Assembly (NCBI RefSeq): GCF_017377505.1
Contig: NZ_JAFREN010000033.1
Location: 1 to 64,000, forward strand
Direction: 5' to 3'
Source of the DNA: Enterococcus sp. DIV0212c
GTDB lineage: Bacteria > Bacillota > Bacilli > Lactobacillales > Enterococcaceae
Length of the DNA stretch: 64,000 nt
Under the pieces are notes generated by a model. That model was not told the DNA's origin. It saw nothing but the letters and a program-made list of their open reading frames with translations, and made no database searches. The position numbers were made by a program, and so were the translations under genes. Position 1 is the first letter of the stretch. Each line of letters begins with the position of its first letter. Of this stretch, positions 34,123-44,505 are shown piece after piece.

Positions 34123-37100
34123 TTAGTTTTTGTATATTATCTTTTTCATTTTCTTTGCAAAAGTAATGACTAATAAAGCCAATCCAATCAGGATGAACAA
34201 ATTATTCTGTTGTTCTCCGGTATTCGGGAGAGCATTCTTTTTGTTTGATTGAGGTTTTTTCGTATTTTTTGATTGTTTATTTCCCTCTTCATTTGATTGA
34301 GATTTTGAGTCATTCGTATTATTATCATTTGGTTTCGTTGTATCGCCAACTACCGTAACAATGATTGATGTCGAAATATCATCCATTGTATAAGTAATTT
34401 TGTACGTTCCTTGTATATGACTGTTTACTGTGCCTTCCACTTGGAGTGCATCAAAATCAACAGTTTTTCCTGTTTTATCTTTGGCTGATATAAAGTTATC
34501 TTTCGCTTCCCATTTATCTCCTACATTAATTTGGGAGTCCTTAGCAAGGATTTCTGCTTGATTTTCTAAAACGGTCACAGTGATTGTTTTAGTTGCTCCG
34601 TCTATACTATAAATGATTGGATATTTGCCTGGTTTATTCACATCTATTGATTTTTCTACACGTACTATTGAAAAGTCTACTGGATTCCCTGCTTTATCTA
34701 TAGCTGATAGGAAGTTATCCTTCGCTTCCCATCTATCTCCCACATAAATTGTAGAATCTTTTGCTTCGATTGTCGCTAAATTTTCCTTGACTGTCACTGT
34801 GGCGGTCTTACTCAGACCCCCATATGAATACGTAAGCTTATATGTCCCAGCTTTTGCAGTATTCACTGTTCCTCCTACTTTTATATCTTTCCATTCAATC
34901 GGGTTACCCTCTTGGTTTGTAGCAGATACGAAATTATCTTTTGCCTCCCACTTATCACCCTCATAAATTGTAGTATCAGTTAATTCTATCAGTATTTTTT
35001 TTATGTTTCTAGGATCAGAATTCCGTAAGAAAGGCGTCTCTTTATCTACTGTATCTACATCCCAAACTTTCTCCGTATCCCATTTCAATGTATTTTTATA
35101 AAAATCAGGTTGTTGTACCTGTTCGGTTGAAGCCACTTTTACATCTAGTTCTGGAATTCCTACGGATGATAATCCTTTAGCTGCTTCCAGCTCATAATTG
35201 TTTTGATTAGTTCCATTTAAATATTCTCTTTGGACTTTTACCCCATTTTTCGTGTGGACATCTCCTAATGAAAGTGTGTTAGTAAGATTAAACGTAACAT
35301 CACCATATGAATAACTGGTCCCAAATACACCACCTGCATCACTGGCTTTTAAAGCAGTAATCTTCATGGCACTGTATGCATTTGTTAAGTTAGAAGAGTT
35401 AAATCCATTTCCGACTAATCCGCCTATTCGACGGCCTTTTGTGATTTCTCCAAGCGTATAAACATTTTCCATTGTACTTGCTTGTTCTGAACGTCCAACA
35501 ATACCACCTGTATCTCTTCCTGATAAAACAACATTGACACTACTTTCTTCTATTCTAGACGCAATTGCAATACCTGTAATACCACCAACTTCTACTGGAT
35601 CATCTGTTGATATACTGCCTTTTACATGGATATCCTTTACACTTGTCTTTAATAGTATCCTTGATAATGCGCCTAATCCTGCATCTTCTTCCCCATATCC
35701 GACAATACTCACTTGATCTAAAATCAGTGAAGTTATTTGCGCACCTTCAGCTTTTTCAATCAGTGGATGCGTTAATCCTGTGATTTTATGACCCTCGCCA
35801 AAAAGTCTTCCAGTAAATACAGGAACAACTGTATCCTTATATTGCCCTTGCGCTTTTAAATGTTGTTTCACGATAATTTTATCATTTGGATAGTTGAGCA
35901 TGGCTTCTATTAATTCATCATATGAGGTTACTTCATGGCTAAGATTCGCGTCTTCTCCAAAAATATCGGTTCTAAATTCATCCGTTAAATTCAGGTATTT
36001 TTTTGCCATTGATTTTTTTATTGAATAAAAGTTTGGTAAATTTCTTTTGACTGTTTCTTTTAACTCATCAAAACTTTGATCTTTCAGGCCTTCATTTTCG
36101 GCTTTTTCTAGATTAGTATGATAATTTTGTTTTAATAAACTGCGGTAAGTTAGAGTTGAATCATTAAATGTTTTTCTTAATCCTTCAATAGAATTTTCCA
36201 TTGAACCTGATTCTCTAATCGCTAAATTATAATTTTTAAACCCTTCCCAACCATCATAAGCGAACATTGTATTGATCATTCGTTGATTATGATGAATATT
36301 CTTCCCTTGATGTAAAAAGAAATCCGCATGGGTTAAAGAGGAACCATAATTGCTAAACGCTTTTGTTTTAGAGTTATCTGTTGGCTCAACAATCATCATG
36401 CCATTATCGATTAAATCATCAATTGTTTTGATATTTAATTTTCTTAAGTCATCTAAACTGATTTTATTACTTGTCGCTGATTTATCTCCCTTATCATCAA
36501 TTACCACACCATCTTTAATAAAGTAGCCTTTATCCACGTCAATATTGACTTTTTCAATGTATTGAGCTTGCTCTTCGATAGGTAAAGTTAATACTGATTC
36601 AGCAATAGCGGCGTCCATCGCATAAATCAATGACTCATATCTTGAGCTATAGTCGATTAAATCTTGTTTATTTTGAAAACGCTCTGCTGATTTATTTGTA
36701 TATTCTCGCTCTTTTTCATTTCCATCATTATACGTTCCATAGATATCAATAAATGCAGCATTTCCCCTTCTATTTTGATACGTAGAGAAAAATTCGCTGT
36801 CCGCATAGAACATAAAGTTCATTTCATGTGTAAATTCGTGAGCCAACGTACTATATTTATTCGCTTTATAGGATTGAAATTGAATCGTTCCATTTCCAGC
36901 TACCGCTGCAGACCCGTCTAGAAGTTTTAATTGATGATCATATAAATAATATTTAGCTAAATCGGATGTACTTCCTAAAATATCATTTGTATCACCAACA
37001 CGATCTTTAATAAATCGTTCCCCAACCTCTATTAAATCTTGTTCAGGATTTTCTTCTGTTCTCTCAACGGTCAACAAATAATTATCAATAATATTACCAA

Positions 37101-38091
37101 CTGTTCCGATAACTTCTGGTAATGCTTCACCATAATTTTCTATAGAAGTATAAAATGTTTCATTTCTTAATTCACCTATAACAAAATCTGTATTCGGTTT
37201 TAAAGTTAATAGATAGGGTAAATCATTTACTAACTTTTTATTCCATGAACCTACATCATATCTAGTATTCATTTTTTGATCTTTGTATATTTGACCATTA
37301 AAGTATTCTCTAAACCAAGTTGTATAATCAGTTGTATGCAATTCTTTTTGGACAAACCACTCTATCAATCCTTGATAGCTATGATTTTCTAAATTTATGA
37401 ATACAGGGTTATTTTCAAAACTATGATTCACATTTTTACTGTATATTTTTTCACTTTCTTTCAGGTAATTGATCCAGTTTACTATTGGCTCTATTGAATG
37501 AGGGGATGCCTTAGTAAGTTCTTGATTTTCAAACATTAATACTTCCCATAAATTTTCGTCCTGTAGTTGAATGTTATACCAGCGATTAAAATAAGTTGCT
37601 GCCAATAAGATGACTTTTGTATTTTCATTGATATTATCGATTGTCTCATCAGGATAGGCTTGAATAAAACGTGTAGCAAACAATTCTTTATTCATTTTGA
37701 TTTCTTGAAACGAATTATCTAGCTGGATTAAATCATAATTTTCTCCAGCACTAGCGTCATTCCCTGTAACGATACCAAATTTACGCCCTCCCACTATCTC
37801 TAACACTTGGTCAAAAGCTAAACTATCTATCATTTGGCTAAAACTTGCAATTTTTTTACTTTCCTCTTCTGTTGTTTCCTTTATTTTATTCTCATTCAAA
37901 AATCGATCGAAGTTATTTTTTTTACTAGAATCTGTACCAGATACTTGAACCACTCTATCTGACATCGTTAGCGCTATTGATTCGATATTGCTATCCGCTT
38001 CATAAACATCCGTAGCGTAAACACTAGGTGCAAAAGTAACTTGGCTAGCTAATAAAGCGACCAAGACCATTTTATTGATTTGTTTTTTCAT
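34123..38091 (-). CDS. LPxTG-anchored zinc metalloprotease, ZmpA/M26-like
   Basis: 1322 residues. Signal peptide; a long N-terminal region; the zinc motif HEFTHEMNF (about 418-426); then helical sequence up to about 700. GLUG-like beta repeats follow at about 820-960 (GGIVGRSEQASTMENVYTLGEI, GGLVGNGFNSSNLTNAYS). Next are three Ig-like repeats at about 1030-1240, each with WEAKDNF and a TYKITY/TYKLTY-like end. The protein closes with LPNTGE (about 1288), a hydrophobic helix and a basic tail. It is a sortase-anchored surface protease. In streptococcal M26 enzymes the GLUG region comes before the catalytic site; here it comes after. Substrate unknown. Confidence 0.85.
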   Translation of the reverse strand: MKKQINKMVLVALLASQVTFAPSVYATDVYEADSNIESIALTMSDRVVQVSGTDSSKKNNFDRFLNENKIKETTEEESKKIASFSQMIDSLAFDQVLEIVGGRKFGIVTGNDASAGENYDLIQLDNSFQEIKMNKELFATRFIQAYPDETIDNINENTKVILLAATYFNRWYNIQLQDENLWEVLMFENQELTKASPHSIEPIVNWINYLKESEKIYSKNVNHSFENNPVFINLENHSYQGLIEWFVQKELHTTDYTTWFREYFNGQIYKDQKMNTRYDVGSWNKKLVNDLPYLLTLKPNTDFVIGELRNETFYTSIENYGEALPEVIGTVGNIIDNYLLTVERTEENPEQDLIEVGERFIKDRVGDTNDILGSTSDLAKYYLYDHQLKLLDGSAAVAGNGTIQFQSYKANKYSTLAHEFTHEMNFMFYADSEFFSTYQNRRGNAAFIDIYGTYNDGNEKEREYTNKSAERFQNKQDLIDYSSRYESLIYAMDAAIAESVLTLPIEEQAQYIEKVNIDVDKGYFIKDGVVIDDKGDKSATSNKISLDDLRKLNIKTIDDLIDNGMMIVEPTDNSKTKAFSNYGSSLTHADFFLHQGKNIHHNQRMINTMFAYDGWEGFKNYNLAIRESGSMENSIEGLRKTFNDSTLTYRSLLKQNYHTNLEKAENEGLKDQSFDELKETVKRNLPNFYSIKKSMAKKYLNLTDEFRTDIFGEDANLSHEVTSYDELIEAMLNYPNDKIIVKQHLKAQGQYKDTVVPVFTGRLFGEGHKITGLTHPLIEKAEGAQITSLILDQVSIVGYGEEDAGLGALSRILLKTSVKDIHVKGSISTDDPVEVGGITGIAIASRIEESSVNVVLSGRDTGGIVGRSEQASTMENVYTLGEITKGRRIGGLVGNGFNSSNLTNAYSAMKITALKASDAGGVFGTSYSYGDVTFNLTNTLSLGDVHTKNGVKVQREYLNGTNQNNYELEAAKGLSSVGIPELDVKVASTEQVQQPDFYKNTLKWDTEKVWDVDTVDKETPFLRNSDPRNIKKILIELTDTTIYEGDKWEAKDNFVSATNQEGNPIEWKDIKVGGTVNTAKAGTYKLTYSYGGLSKTATVTVKENLATIEAKDSTIYVGDRWEAKDNFLSAIDKAGNPVDFSIVRVEKSIDVNKPGKYPIIYSIDGATKTITVTVLENQAEILAKDSQINVGDKWEAKDNFISAKDKTGKTVDFDALQVEGTVNSHIQGTYKITYTMDDISTSIIVTVVGDTTKPNDNNTNDSKSQSNEEGNKQSKNTKKPQSNKKNALPNTGEQQNNLFILIGLALLVITFAKKMKKIIYKN

Positions 38092-38497
38092 TTTAATTTC
38101 AACTCCACGTTTTTAATCTTATTTGTAGGAAACTCAACAACATACTTACTGCGCTAGTGATACTTATCACAAAATAAATAATAGCTATTTTTATTAAACC
38201 AAATAAACGTCAGTTTTATTATCAATTTTGTCATTAATGTGAATCATTTTTTGAGAATGCTATACAATAATAAACTAAATTTTTTTAGAATACTAGCGAC
38301 TATTTAATTTTCGGCAAATTTTTGTCGGCTGTTTACTTTGGTTGTCTGTGCTTTATTATTGCATGGATGTAAAAATAAAAAACTAAATATAATAGCTAAT
38401 AGATAGAAAATTAACAGTTGCTATTTATTTACTCTGTCCTTAAATCTTTTTTTTGAAAATTAGTTTCATAAACTGATACAGTTCTCTGAAAAAATAA
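38092..38497. other. Intergenic region between divergent genes
   Basis: AT-rich. It should hold the protease promoter, but no convincing -35/-10 pair was recognised for it. Confidence 0.4.
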
Positions 38498-38506
38498 TGG
38501 TATAAT
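38498..38506 (+). promoter_or_regulatory. Extended -10 promoter of the small membrane protein gene
   Basis: TGGTATAAT, an extended -10 with consensus TATAAT, 42 bases before the ATG at 38549; the -35 is weak. Confidence 0.65.
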
Positions 38507-38548
38507 CATTTTGTAACAAAATTATATCTTGAAAAGAGGAATTGAAAA

Positions 38549-38800
38549 ATGAAAAATGTTGTTGGTAAAATTGTCAAAGTTCTTTGCATCATCGTTATTA
38601 TTTTGGACATACTTGGTAGTGTCGCTTTGTTTTATGGAATGAATAAATACGACTCCTTAGGAATCTTTATTAATAATTGGCAAAATAATCTTTTTAACTT
38701 ATCAAATACAGACGCCAGAGCAATGAATTCCATGATACTATTTTTAGTTGTTCCTATTGTTATATTATTGCTTTTGCCAAAAAAAGAAAAATCGAATTAA
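38549..38800 (+). CDS. Small two-helix membrane protein
   Basis: 83 residues with two hydrophobic helices (about 8-30 and 61-77) around a polar loop (NKYDSLGIFINNWQNNLFNL). It has a good ribosome binding site (AGAGGAA), an extended -10 promoter and its own terminator, so it is a real single-gene unit. No family recognised. Confidence 0.75.
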   Translation: MKNVVGKIVKVLCIIVIILDILGSVALFYGMNKYDSLGIFINNWQNNLFNLSNTDARAMNSMILFLVVPIVILLLLPKKEKSN

Positions 38801-38812
38801 TTGTTAGAGTAA

Positions 38813-38841
38813 AAAAGAAAAGCCCTCGGGCTTTTCTTTTT
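38813..38841 (+). terminator. Terminator of the small membrane protein gene
   Basis: AAAAGCCC-TC-GGGCTTTT followed by CTTTTT. Confidence 0.9.
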
Positions 38842-38930
38842 ATCTTTCGTTAATCCGCATGTCCCTGGAAAGATAATGAATTTCAACATTGAGCATCTCC
38901 AAATAATTGATCCAACTTCAAAAAAACTAA

Positions 38931-40628
38931 CTAATTTTCGTCATTAAGCAAACTTTCAAGCTCAAAGCCTGTATTCATTTTAGAATAAATTGAGCACACT
39001 ACAAACAACTCTTTTCCTGCGAATTTAACCTTTTTATATCGACCTGAGGATGCTGGAATATGATGATGGCCATGAATAGCGCCTATTATGTTGTATTCTT
39101 CAAATAACTTTTCTATTTTCAGCTCCGAGCAAACATACTCTTTTCTATACGCTTGGCTAGCTGGTGAAAGCATGCTAAGTTCATTAAATAATGGCGCATG
39201 TGAAACGATTACCGTTGGTACATCGTACTCTTTTTTTAGTAAATAGCTTAATGAATTTAATATAAAATTTTGTTGTTCTCTTTTTCGTTTTACTAGTACA
39301 ACTGGAATTGTCAGTCCTATATAGCGAATACCATTATGAATAATACTACTATTGTTTAGCACGTTCATTTTAGGAAATCGTTTTTCCAGTTCGGCCTTTA
39401 CACACTCATAGTAGATATGATTCCCTATAGGCAGCTTAGACCACGAATCATTTGGATTCCTTAACAGATCTTGAAACCACTTATTTTTAAAAAATGGTTT
39501 CCATTTTTCCCACTCTTTATCTTCTATATTATGACTTTTTGGCAAGACATCTGCTAATTCATGATTTCCTATAACGTAGAGTCCATTAATATCTTCATTT
39601 ACTACCTGAGAATCTGATAGATCTCCAACCAAAATATTAAAGTTTTTATTTGTGAATGGAAGTTTCCCATCGATCGTATGAATATCGGAAATAACATTTA
39701 CTGAATTTGTATTTTCAGTTGGGAGAACATTTTCAAAGTATTGTTCTAGTTCTCTAGGATCAACGCTATGTGCGGTGTAATTTTTTCTAACTGCAGAAAG
39801 CTCTTTGCCAAACTCTGATCGTAAAAGTAACTTACTATTTGCAGGTACAGATTCTTTCCCAATGACGATAGCATTTTCTATCGTTTGTTTTACTTCTTGA
39901 GGAAGTAAACCTAATGCTGCTTCAATATCCGATTCAAAAGTTAACTGTTTATCCGAATTAAAACTGTTTTGCAAGTCTGATTCTAAGAGTCGTATATTTT
40001 TCCCATCAGTCATTATTGGTAATGCTTGGGTCAGCTGAACAACAAAATTTAGATATTCTGAAACATAGCCAGATATTCCTGTTTTTATATTTTCACTAAA
40101 TAAAAACTTCCCTGCAAGATTGGCAGAAAGCGCCCCAGTTTCATCATGTTGGAGTAAACGTCCTAGAATTTGAATTTCAAATAAGGAATCTTCAAATATG
40201 GCGTTATACGCTTGAACAACTTTCGAGGAGTTTTTATTGACCCGTTTGTTTGTTACTTGAAAAATACTTAGCTTAAGATAGGTTTCTAAATTTGCTTTAT
40301 GCGATTCGATATATCGGCGAACTTCTTCTGGATGAAGTAAATATTGGATCGCTGCACGTTGGATATAGTTTCTTGCGGTATCGTATGGAATCGCAGAGTA
40401 GACAAGATCACCTCTGGAAGCTACGTTTAGTGAGTTTTCTTTCATGTTAAACGTTAATTGGAAGTAATCATTTTTATATACTGTTTTATTGACTGGACGT
40501 CGTTTATTTTCTGGATAAAGATCGAAGCGGGTAGTAAGTTCTGGAGGTAATACAATTTCAGATTCCACTGGTGATGAAGAGGATTGATAAGCTATGCTTA
40601 AAGAGCCTTTGTTTTTATTGGATTTCAT
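38931..40628 (-). CDS. Metallophosphoesterase with a long N-terminal region
   Basis: 565 residues. The C-terminal 260 residues hold the calcineurin-like motifs: VISDIH (DxH), LVGDLSD (GDxxD variant), VIGNHE, VSHAPLF and HGHHH. The N-terminal 290 residues are unfamiliar and mostly helical, perhaps a substrate or partner domain. There is no signal peptide, so it is cytoplasmic. A GGGGGAA site precedes the start. The substrate could be a phosphodiester of nucleotide or nucleic acid; nothing decides this. Confidence 0.85.
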   Translation of the reverse strand: MKSNKNKGSLSIAYQSSSSPVESEIVLPPELTTRFDLYPENKRRPVNKTVYKNDYFQLTFNMKENSLNVASRGDLVYSAIPYDTARNYIQRAAIQYLLHPEEVRRYIESHKANLETYLKLSIFQVTNKRVNKNSSKVVQAYNAIFEDSLFEIQILGRLLQHDETGALSANLAGKFLFSENIKTGISGYVSEYLNFVVQLTQALPIMTDGKNIRLLESDLQNSFNSDKQLTFESDIEAALGLLPQEVKQTIENAIVIGKESVPANSKLLLRSEFGKELSAVRKNYTAHSVDPRELEQYFENVLPTENTNSVNVISDIHTIDGKLPFTNKNFNILVGDLSDSQVVNEDINGLYVIGNHELADVLPKSHNIEDKEWEKWKPFFKNKWFQDLLRNPNDSWSKLPIGNHIYYECVKAELEKRFPKMNVLNNSSIIHNGIRYIGLTIPVVLVKRKREQQNFILNSLSYLLKKEYDVPTVIVSHAPLFNELSMLSPASQAYRKEYVCSELKIEKLFEEYNIIGAIHGHHHIPASSGRYKKVKFAGKELFVVCSIYSKMNTGFELESLLNDEN

Positions 40629-40764
40629 TATTGTATTCCCCCTTCGTATAAAAAAAAGAGCAATATTTCACAGGATTAATACTACCAGAATAAAATATTG
40701 CTGATTATTTGTTGTCCTAATTGTAGTATGCATTATTAGACAAATCAATTCTTTTTCACTAGAA

Positions 40765-40813
40765 GAAGTCTATTTCATTATAGGATCTCAGGATCTATAA
40801 TGAAATAGACTTC
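40765..40813. repeat. Large perfect-arm palindrome
   Basis: An 18-bp arm from GAAGTCTATTTCATTATA and its exact complement flank GATC-containing centre sequence. There is no T-run on either side, so it may be an RNA stabiliser, a protein site or a mobile-element end. It stands where the accessory region begins. Confidence 0.6.
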
Positions 40814-41250
40814 AACTTTACCAATTTAAAATAAATCGCTATGTGATCTTTCCCTATTAGCGCTCGTATAAGTTAAATGAACTTAGCATATCAGTTTAAA
40901 ATTCCTAATGTATTACTATAAATTAATTTTCTTAAAAATTTTATCACTGAACTTTACTATATTAGTCCATTCAAAAATTCCTTTTCAATATCTTTAAACA
41001 ACACTTGATTAGCAACATATTTTTCCTCATAAATCAAATCTTCTAGCACAATTAATCATCGTTATTACATTTAAGTTACTTCAACATACTTGCACTGGGT
41101 GTTACAACTCCGTTTTAGCTACCTGACTAATATTGTTGCTACATTCCTATCTAATGACTTTTTGAAATTATCCAAATTACAAAATACGATTATTAAAAAT
41201 AAAATTATTTTAATCACTCTACTTTTCATCCTAAAAGAATATAAAGAATT
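40814..41250. other. Gene-free AT-rich region
   Basis: No frame has a ribosome binding site or family resemblance. A plus-strand frame at 41090-41335 overlaps the antisense of the next gene and is not supported. Confidence 0.5.
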
Positions 41251-41523
41251 TTACATTCTAACCCTACCCTCAGCTTCTTCAACAAGTTCTTTTATCTCTT
41301 CACTTAATTTTATCCTCAGTTCCAACAAATATTGAAATTGTTCTTTAAATAAGATATTAAAATCATACCCTAACCAAAAAAGTTCTTCTTTATAATTTTT
41401 AGCTATTTTCTTAGTCGTTTGATATGTCTGTTCAATCGCATCACTTTCAATAAACTCTAAAGCTCTAATTTGTTCAGCTTTCATACTTATTTCATATAAA
41501 TTTCCTTCTAAGTCTCTGTCCAT
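41251..41523 (-). CDS. Small helical hypothetical protein beside the listeriolysin-like cluster
   Basis: 90 residues, highly charged and helical throughout (ALEFIESDAIEQTYQTTKKIAKNYKEELFW, then LLELRIKLSEEIKELVEEAEGR). Preceded by AAAGGAA. It lies 171 bases after the last gene of the TOMM cluster in the same direction. An immunity or regulatory role is possible but unsupported. The gap between 41524 and 41694 contains a short hydrophobic frame without a start codon. Confidence 0.6.
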   Translation of the reverse strand: MDRDLEGNLYEISMKAEQIRALEFIESDAIEQTYQTTKKIAKNYKEELFWLGYDFNILFKEQFQYLLELRIKLSEEIKELVEEAEGRVRM

Positions 41524-41694
41524 AATATTATTCCTTTCGTATTATTGTGTCTTAGTAACTTTCACTTGAACACCAGCAATTTGAAGAAATGTAACAATCT
41601 GAATACTATAAATAAAAAGTAGAATGACAACTAAAAAGCAGTATAATAAAAATATACAAAGAATTAAAATACTAAGTTATCTCGTTATGTATTT

Positions 41695-42282
41695 CTACCA
41701 ATTCTTATAACTATCATACATGCTAATTCGCATTAGATAGACAAAAAAGTTAAATAGACTATGAATTAAGATAGTGACAAAGATATTTAAAGTTAAAATA
41801 AAGACTAAACTCAGAGTCAATGCGAAGATACATTTTACTGTTGAAGCTGCGCCTTGATAGAAAATATGCGCAATGACAAAAGCAAAAGTTGATAACAAGA
41901 TATATTGAAAGTTCTCATATCCTAAAATAAGACAATACTGATAAATAAAATAACGAAAAATTAATTCCTCCAAAATTGGAAAATGAACAATAGATTGAAT
42001 AACTGTTCTATTCTTTCTATAGACAGATAGTAATTTGTTATACTTCTTTTCAAGAATTAAATATTCAACAGCAAACAAAAGAAAAGATAGTATTAAAACA
42101 GAAATTGCAGCAATCAACACAAACCAACTTTGCTGAAAAAAGAAACCATTGATTATTGTTACCAAACTTAGGCAAATGAGGTATTGAAAAAAATTACTCT
42201 TTTTACCAATAATTGGAAGTCTCTTCGTCAAAAGTAGAAACATTCCAGGAAATAATGTAATCAGAAACAATAAATCATGCAA
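41695..42282 (-). CDS. llsP: CPBP-family membrane protease of the LLS-like cluster
   Basis: 195 residues, about six hydrophobic helices. CPBP (Abi/CAAX protease) motifs: EELIFRYF, FVIAHIFYQG and ILIHSLFNFF. In the streptolysin and listeriolysin clusters the protease (SagE/LlsP) is thought to remove the leader and may also give immunity. It overlaps the YcaO gene by 8 bases and is last in the operon, matching LlsP's place. Confidence 0.88.
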   Translation of the reverse strand: MHDLLFLITLFPGMFLLLTKRLPIIGKKSNFFQYLICLSLVTIINGFFFQQSWFVLIAAISVLILSFLLFAVEYLILEKKYNKLLSVYRKNRTVIQSIVHFPILEELIFRYFIYQYCLILGYENFQYILLSTFAFVIAHIFYQGAASTVKCIFALTLSLVFILTLNIFVTILIHSLFNFFVYLMRISMYDSYKNW

Positions 42283-43588
42283 TCGGATGTGGAAGATTGT
42301 TCACCACACCTCCTAGTCCTTTATATCTATTATGATGATATGGCGGATATGAAGGAAGATGTATGGACAATAACTCTGGCAAAATTACTCGACTCACTTC
42401 AAGGTTCATATGATTAAATTCTGGTGGAGTGATCGGTAAAAAAGCTGCATATTGACTAATTTCAGGCAAATCCTTTATTAGCTCCTTTAAATTTTTAACT
42501 TTTTCTGGACCTTTTTTTGTTTGATTTGTATTATGTGTTAATCTTGGCTTTCCGTATTTCGCATAAAAAATAACATTATCATCTAAATTATCTATAATTT
42601 TAGTCTCTTTAGAAACAGATAAAAACTTCTCTTTATCAGTCCAAGGTACATTCATATTGTATTCTAATACCGTCAAACACTCCATAAATGCCCGATAAAT
42701 AGATTTATCTAGTGAATAACCACCTTGAACGCCAACTGTATATTTAGGTAGGGTTCCCTTTTGATCTTTTGCCTCTATTTCACACAGAATTACATGAATA
42801 GACTTATCAAAAGTAATATCTGTAAAGGTGATTTGGAACTTTGATAAAAAGCTTTTTACTGCTAGCTGCTTATCAAACCAAAGTGAAAGACTCTCATTAT
42901 TATCTACATCAAGTATTTCCCCCTCAAAGCCACCATACCACCACAGATTAAACGAATCAATTTGTAAATATTCAATTAATGCATTCTCAATACTCTCAAT
43001 CATTGTTTCATGGCACGCTGTTCCTGTCGATACTGCACTGGTAATATATCTTTTTTCATTTTGGAATAGCTCTTCAGTGTACATCGTAACAAACTGTAAC
43101 GGCATCCAAACTTTTTGCTCTGGATCAATAAGAGAATTCATTGCAACCCATTGAATACCATCTTCTGGCAATATATAATTGTTTGGCTCAGACTCAGAGT
43201 AATATGAATTAATGTATTGTAATTCACATATCAAATCCTGTTTATATTCTTGTCTCAATTTTTCATATGAGCTGAAAACGACACGATCCTTAATAATCGC
43301 TGGTAATAACGAATACGTATAACGCTCAGCACTTTCACCTAAAAAGCTAACTAATGTTTCATTGAAATTAACACCATAACCACTTAAATGATAGCTTATC
43401 TTGGGCATATCCTTAGATATATGTTTTTCAAAATTGACAAAATTAGCTGTTAAGTAATGATATTTCATGATTGGAAAAGAGCTAGAACCTAGAAAAAAGT
43501 TGTTTTTATCCCAAATTCCAGTTACATTTCCGCTTAAAATATTCCACCGTAGCTGATTGTATGAAAGATTATTCCGAATATCAATCAC
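42275..43588 (-). CDS. llsD: YcaO-domain cyclodehydratase component
   Basis: 437 residues of the YcaO superfamily (SagD type). The opening is SYNQLRWNILSG, a GESAERYTYS segment carries ATP-site Glu/Arg residues, and STGTACHETMIESIENALIEYLQID follows. The end is GLGGVVNNLPHPIA. YcaO proteins use ATP to activate the peptide backbone so that Cys and Ser/Thr side chains close into thiazolines and oxazolines. Works with the E1-like partner (43581-44498), which it overlaps by 8 bases. Confidence 0.93.
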   Translation of the reverse strand: MIDIRNNLSYNQLRWNILSGNVTGIWDKNNFFLGSSSFPIMKYHYLTANFVNFEKHISKDMPKISYHLSGYGVNFNETLVSFLGESAERYTYSLLPAIIKDRVVFSSYEKLRQEYKQDLICELQYINSYYSESEPNNYILPEDGIQWVAMNSLIDPEQKVWMPLQFVTMYTEELFQNEKRYITSAVSTGTACHETMIESIENALIEYLQIDSFNLWWYGGFEGEILDVDNNESLSLWFDKQLAVKSFLSKFQITFTDITFDKSIHVILCEIEAKDQKGTLPKYTVGVQGGYSLDKSIYRAFMECLTVLEYNMNVPWTDKEKFLSVSKETKIIDNLDDNVIFYAKYGKPRLTHNTNQTKKGPEKVKNLKELIKDLPEISQYAAFLPITPPEFNHMNLEVSRVILPELLSIHLPSYPPYHHNRYKGLGGVVNNLPHPIA

Positions 43589-44498
43589 TAGTCATCAGCT
43601 CCTTCAAAACATTGATGGAACGTATATTCTGCTCTTCAAACAAAATATTATTAAACGTTGAACATGTTGTGCAACAGCTTTGAATTCTATTCGTATTAAA
43701 GGAATATTCGTAATTATTCATATTAAAATGAACGATATTTCCTAATAGAGAGGACTGACCATAAACACTAACATTGTCAATTTCTTTTCTTACTATAGAT
43801 AAAGCAAAAAGTATTTCAGCTATTGATACACTCACTTCTGTCTGTTCCATATAATCTTCTGCACAACCTTCAAAATGAGTCATCAGTTGTTGTTCTAAAC
43901 ATTCGTAGCAACCTGTTTCACCATGTTCAATACAAGTGATAAACACATTTTCATTATCGAAAAATGCAATCGTATTGATTGTCTCCGTTTGTTTCATTAA
44001 CTTGTTAAATCCACGTAAAAGAGATAAATTAGACATTTTTGTAATCAAATAAATCTGCCCAAAATTAGCAAGCATTTGCTTTTTTTGTTCAGAAAGAGCT
44101 GACAGCTTTAAAATATCTTTATCTTCCGTTAACAATTCAAGTTCCTTAAAGGATAGAAATTCAGAAGCTGGGACAATTTTATTTTCTACATTTAAATAAG
44201 CTTTTATCTCTTCAATTAAATCATCCTCAACAACAATCAAAGGTTGCACATTCTGACCTTTAACAACTGTCAGAAAACCAAATTTAGTTAAAGTTTCAAA
44301 ATCATCATACACAGAATCTTCCAATGAAACTGAAATATTGCTTTTTTGAGACAACTCCTGAAATGCTACTATAAATTCATTGGAGCTATCCTTTTTATTG
44401 ATAACCAATTCATTTTTATGAATAACACCACGCTTTAACGTAATATCGATTTCATTTTCAATCACTTTTGTTCCTGTTCTAATCATATATGTTTTCAT
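43581..44498 (-). CDS. llsY: E1-like leader-binding partner of the cyclodehydratase
   Basis: 305 residues from the ATG at 44498 (GGAAAGGAAT upstream). SagC-type: an N-terminal winged-helix region that binds the precursor leader, then a reduced ThiF-like domain. Cys pairs GCYEC and CCTTC match the zinc-binding site. The E1 ATP site is not kept, as is usual for this group. It presents the precursor to the YcaO protein. Position corresponds to LlsY. Confidence 0.87.
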   Translation of the reverse strand: MKTYMIRTGTKVIENEIDITLKRGVIHKNELVINKKDSSNEFIVAFQELSQKSNISVSLEDSVYDDFETLTKFGFLTVVKGQNVQPLIVVEDDLIEEIKAYLNVENKIVPASEFLSFKELELLTEDKDILKLSALSEQKKQMLANFGQIYLITKMSNLSLLRGFNKLMKQTETINTIAFFDNENVFITCIEHGETGCYECLEQQLMTHFEGCAEDYMEQTEVSVSIAEILFALSIVRKEIDNVSVYGQSSLLGNIVHFNMNNYEYSFNTNRIQSCCTTCSTFNNILFEEQNIRSINVLKELMTSD

Positions 44499-44505
44499 GC
44501 TACTC

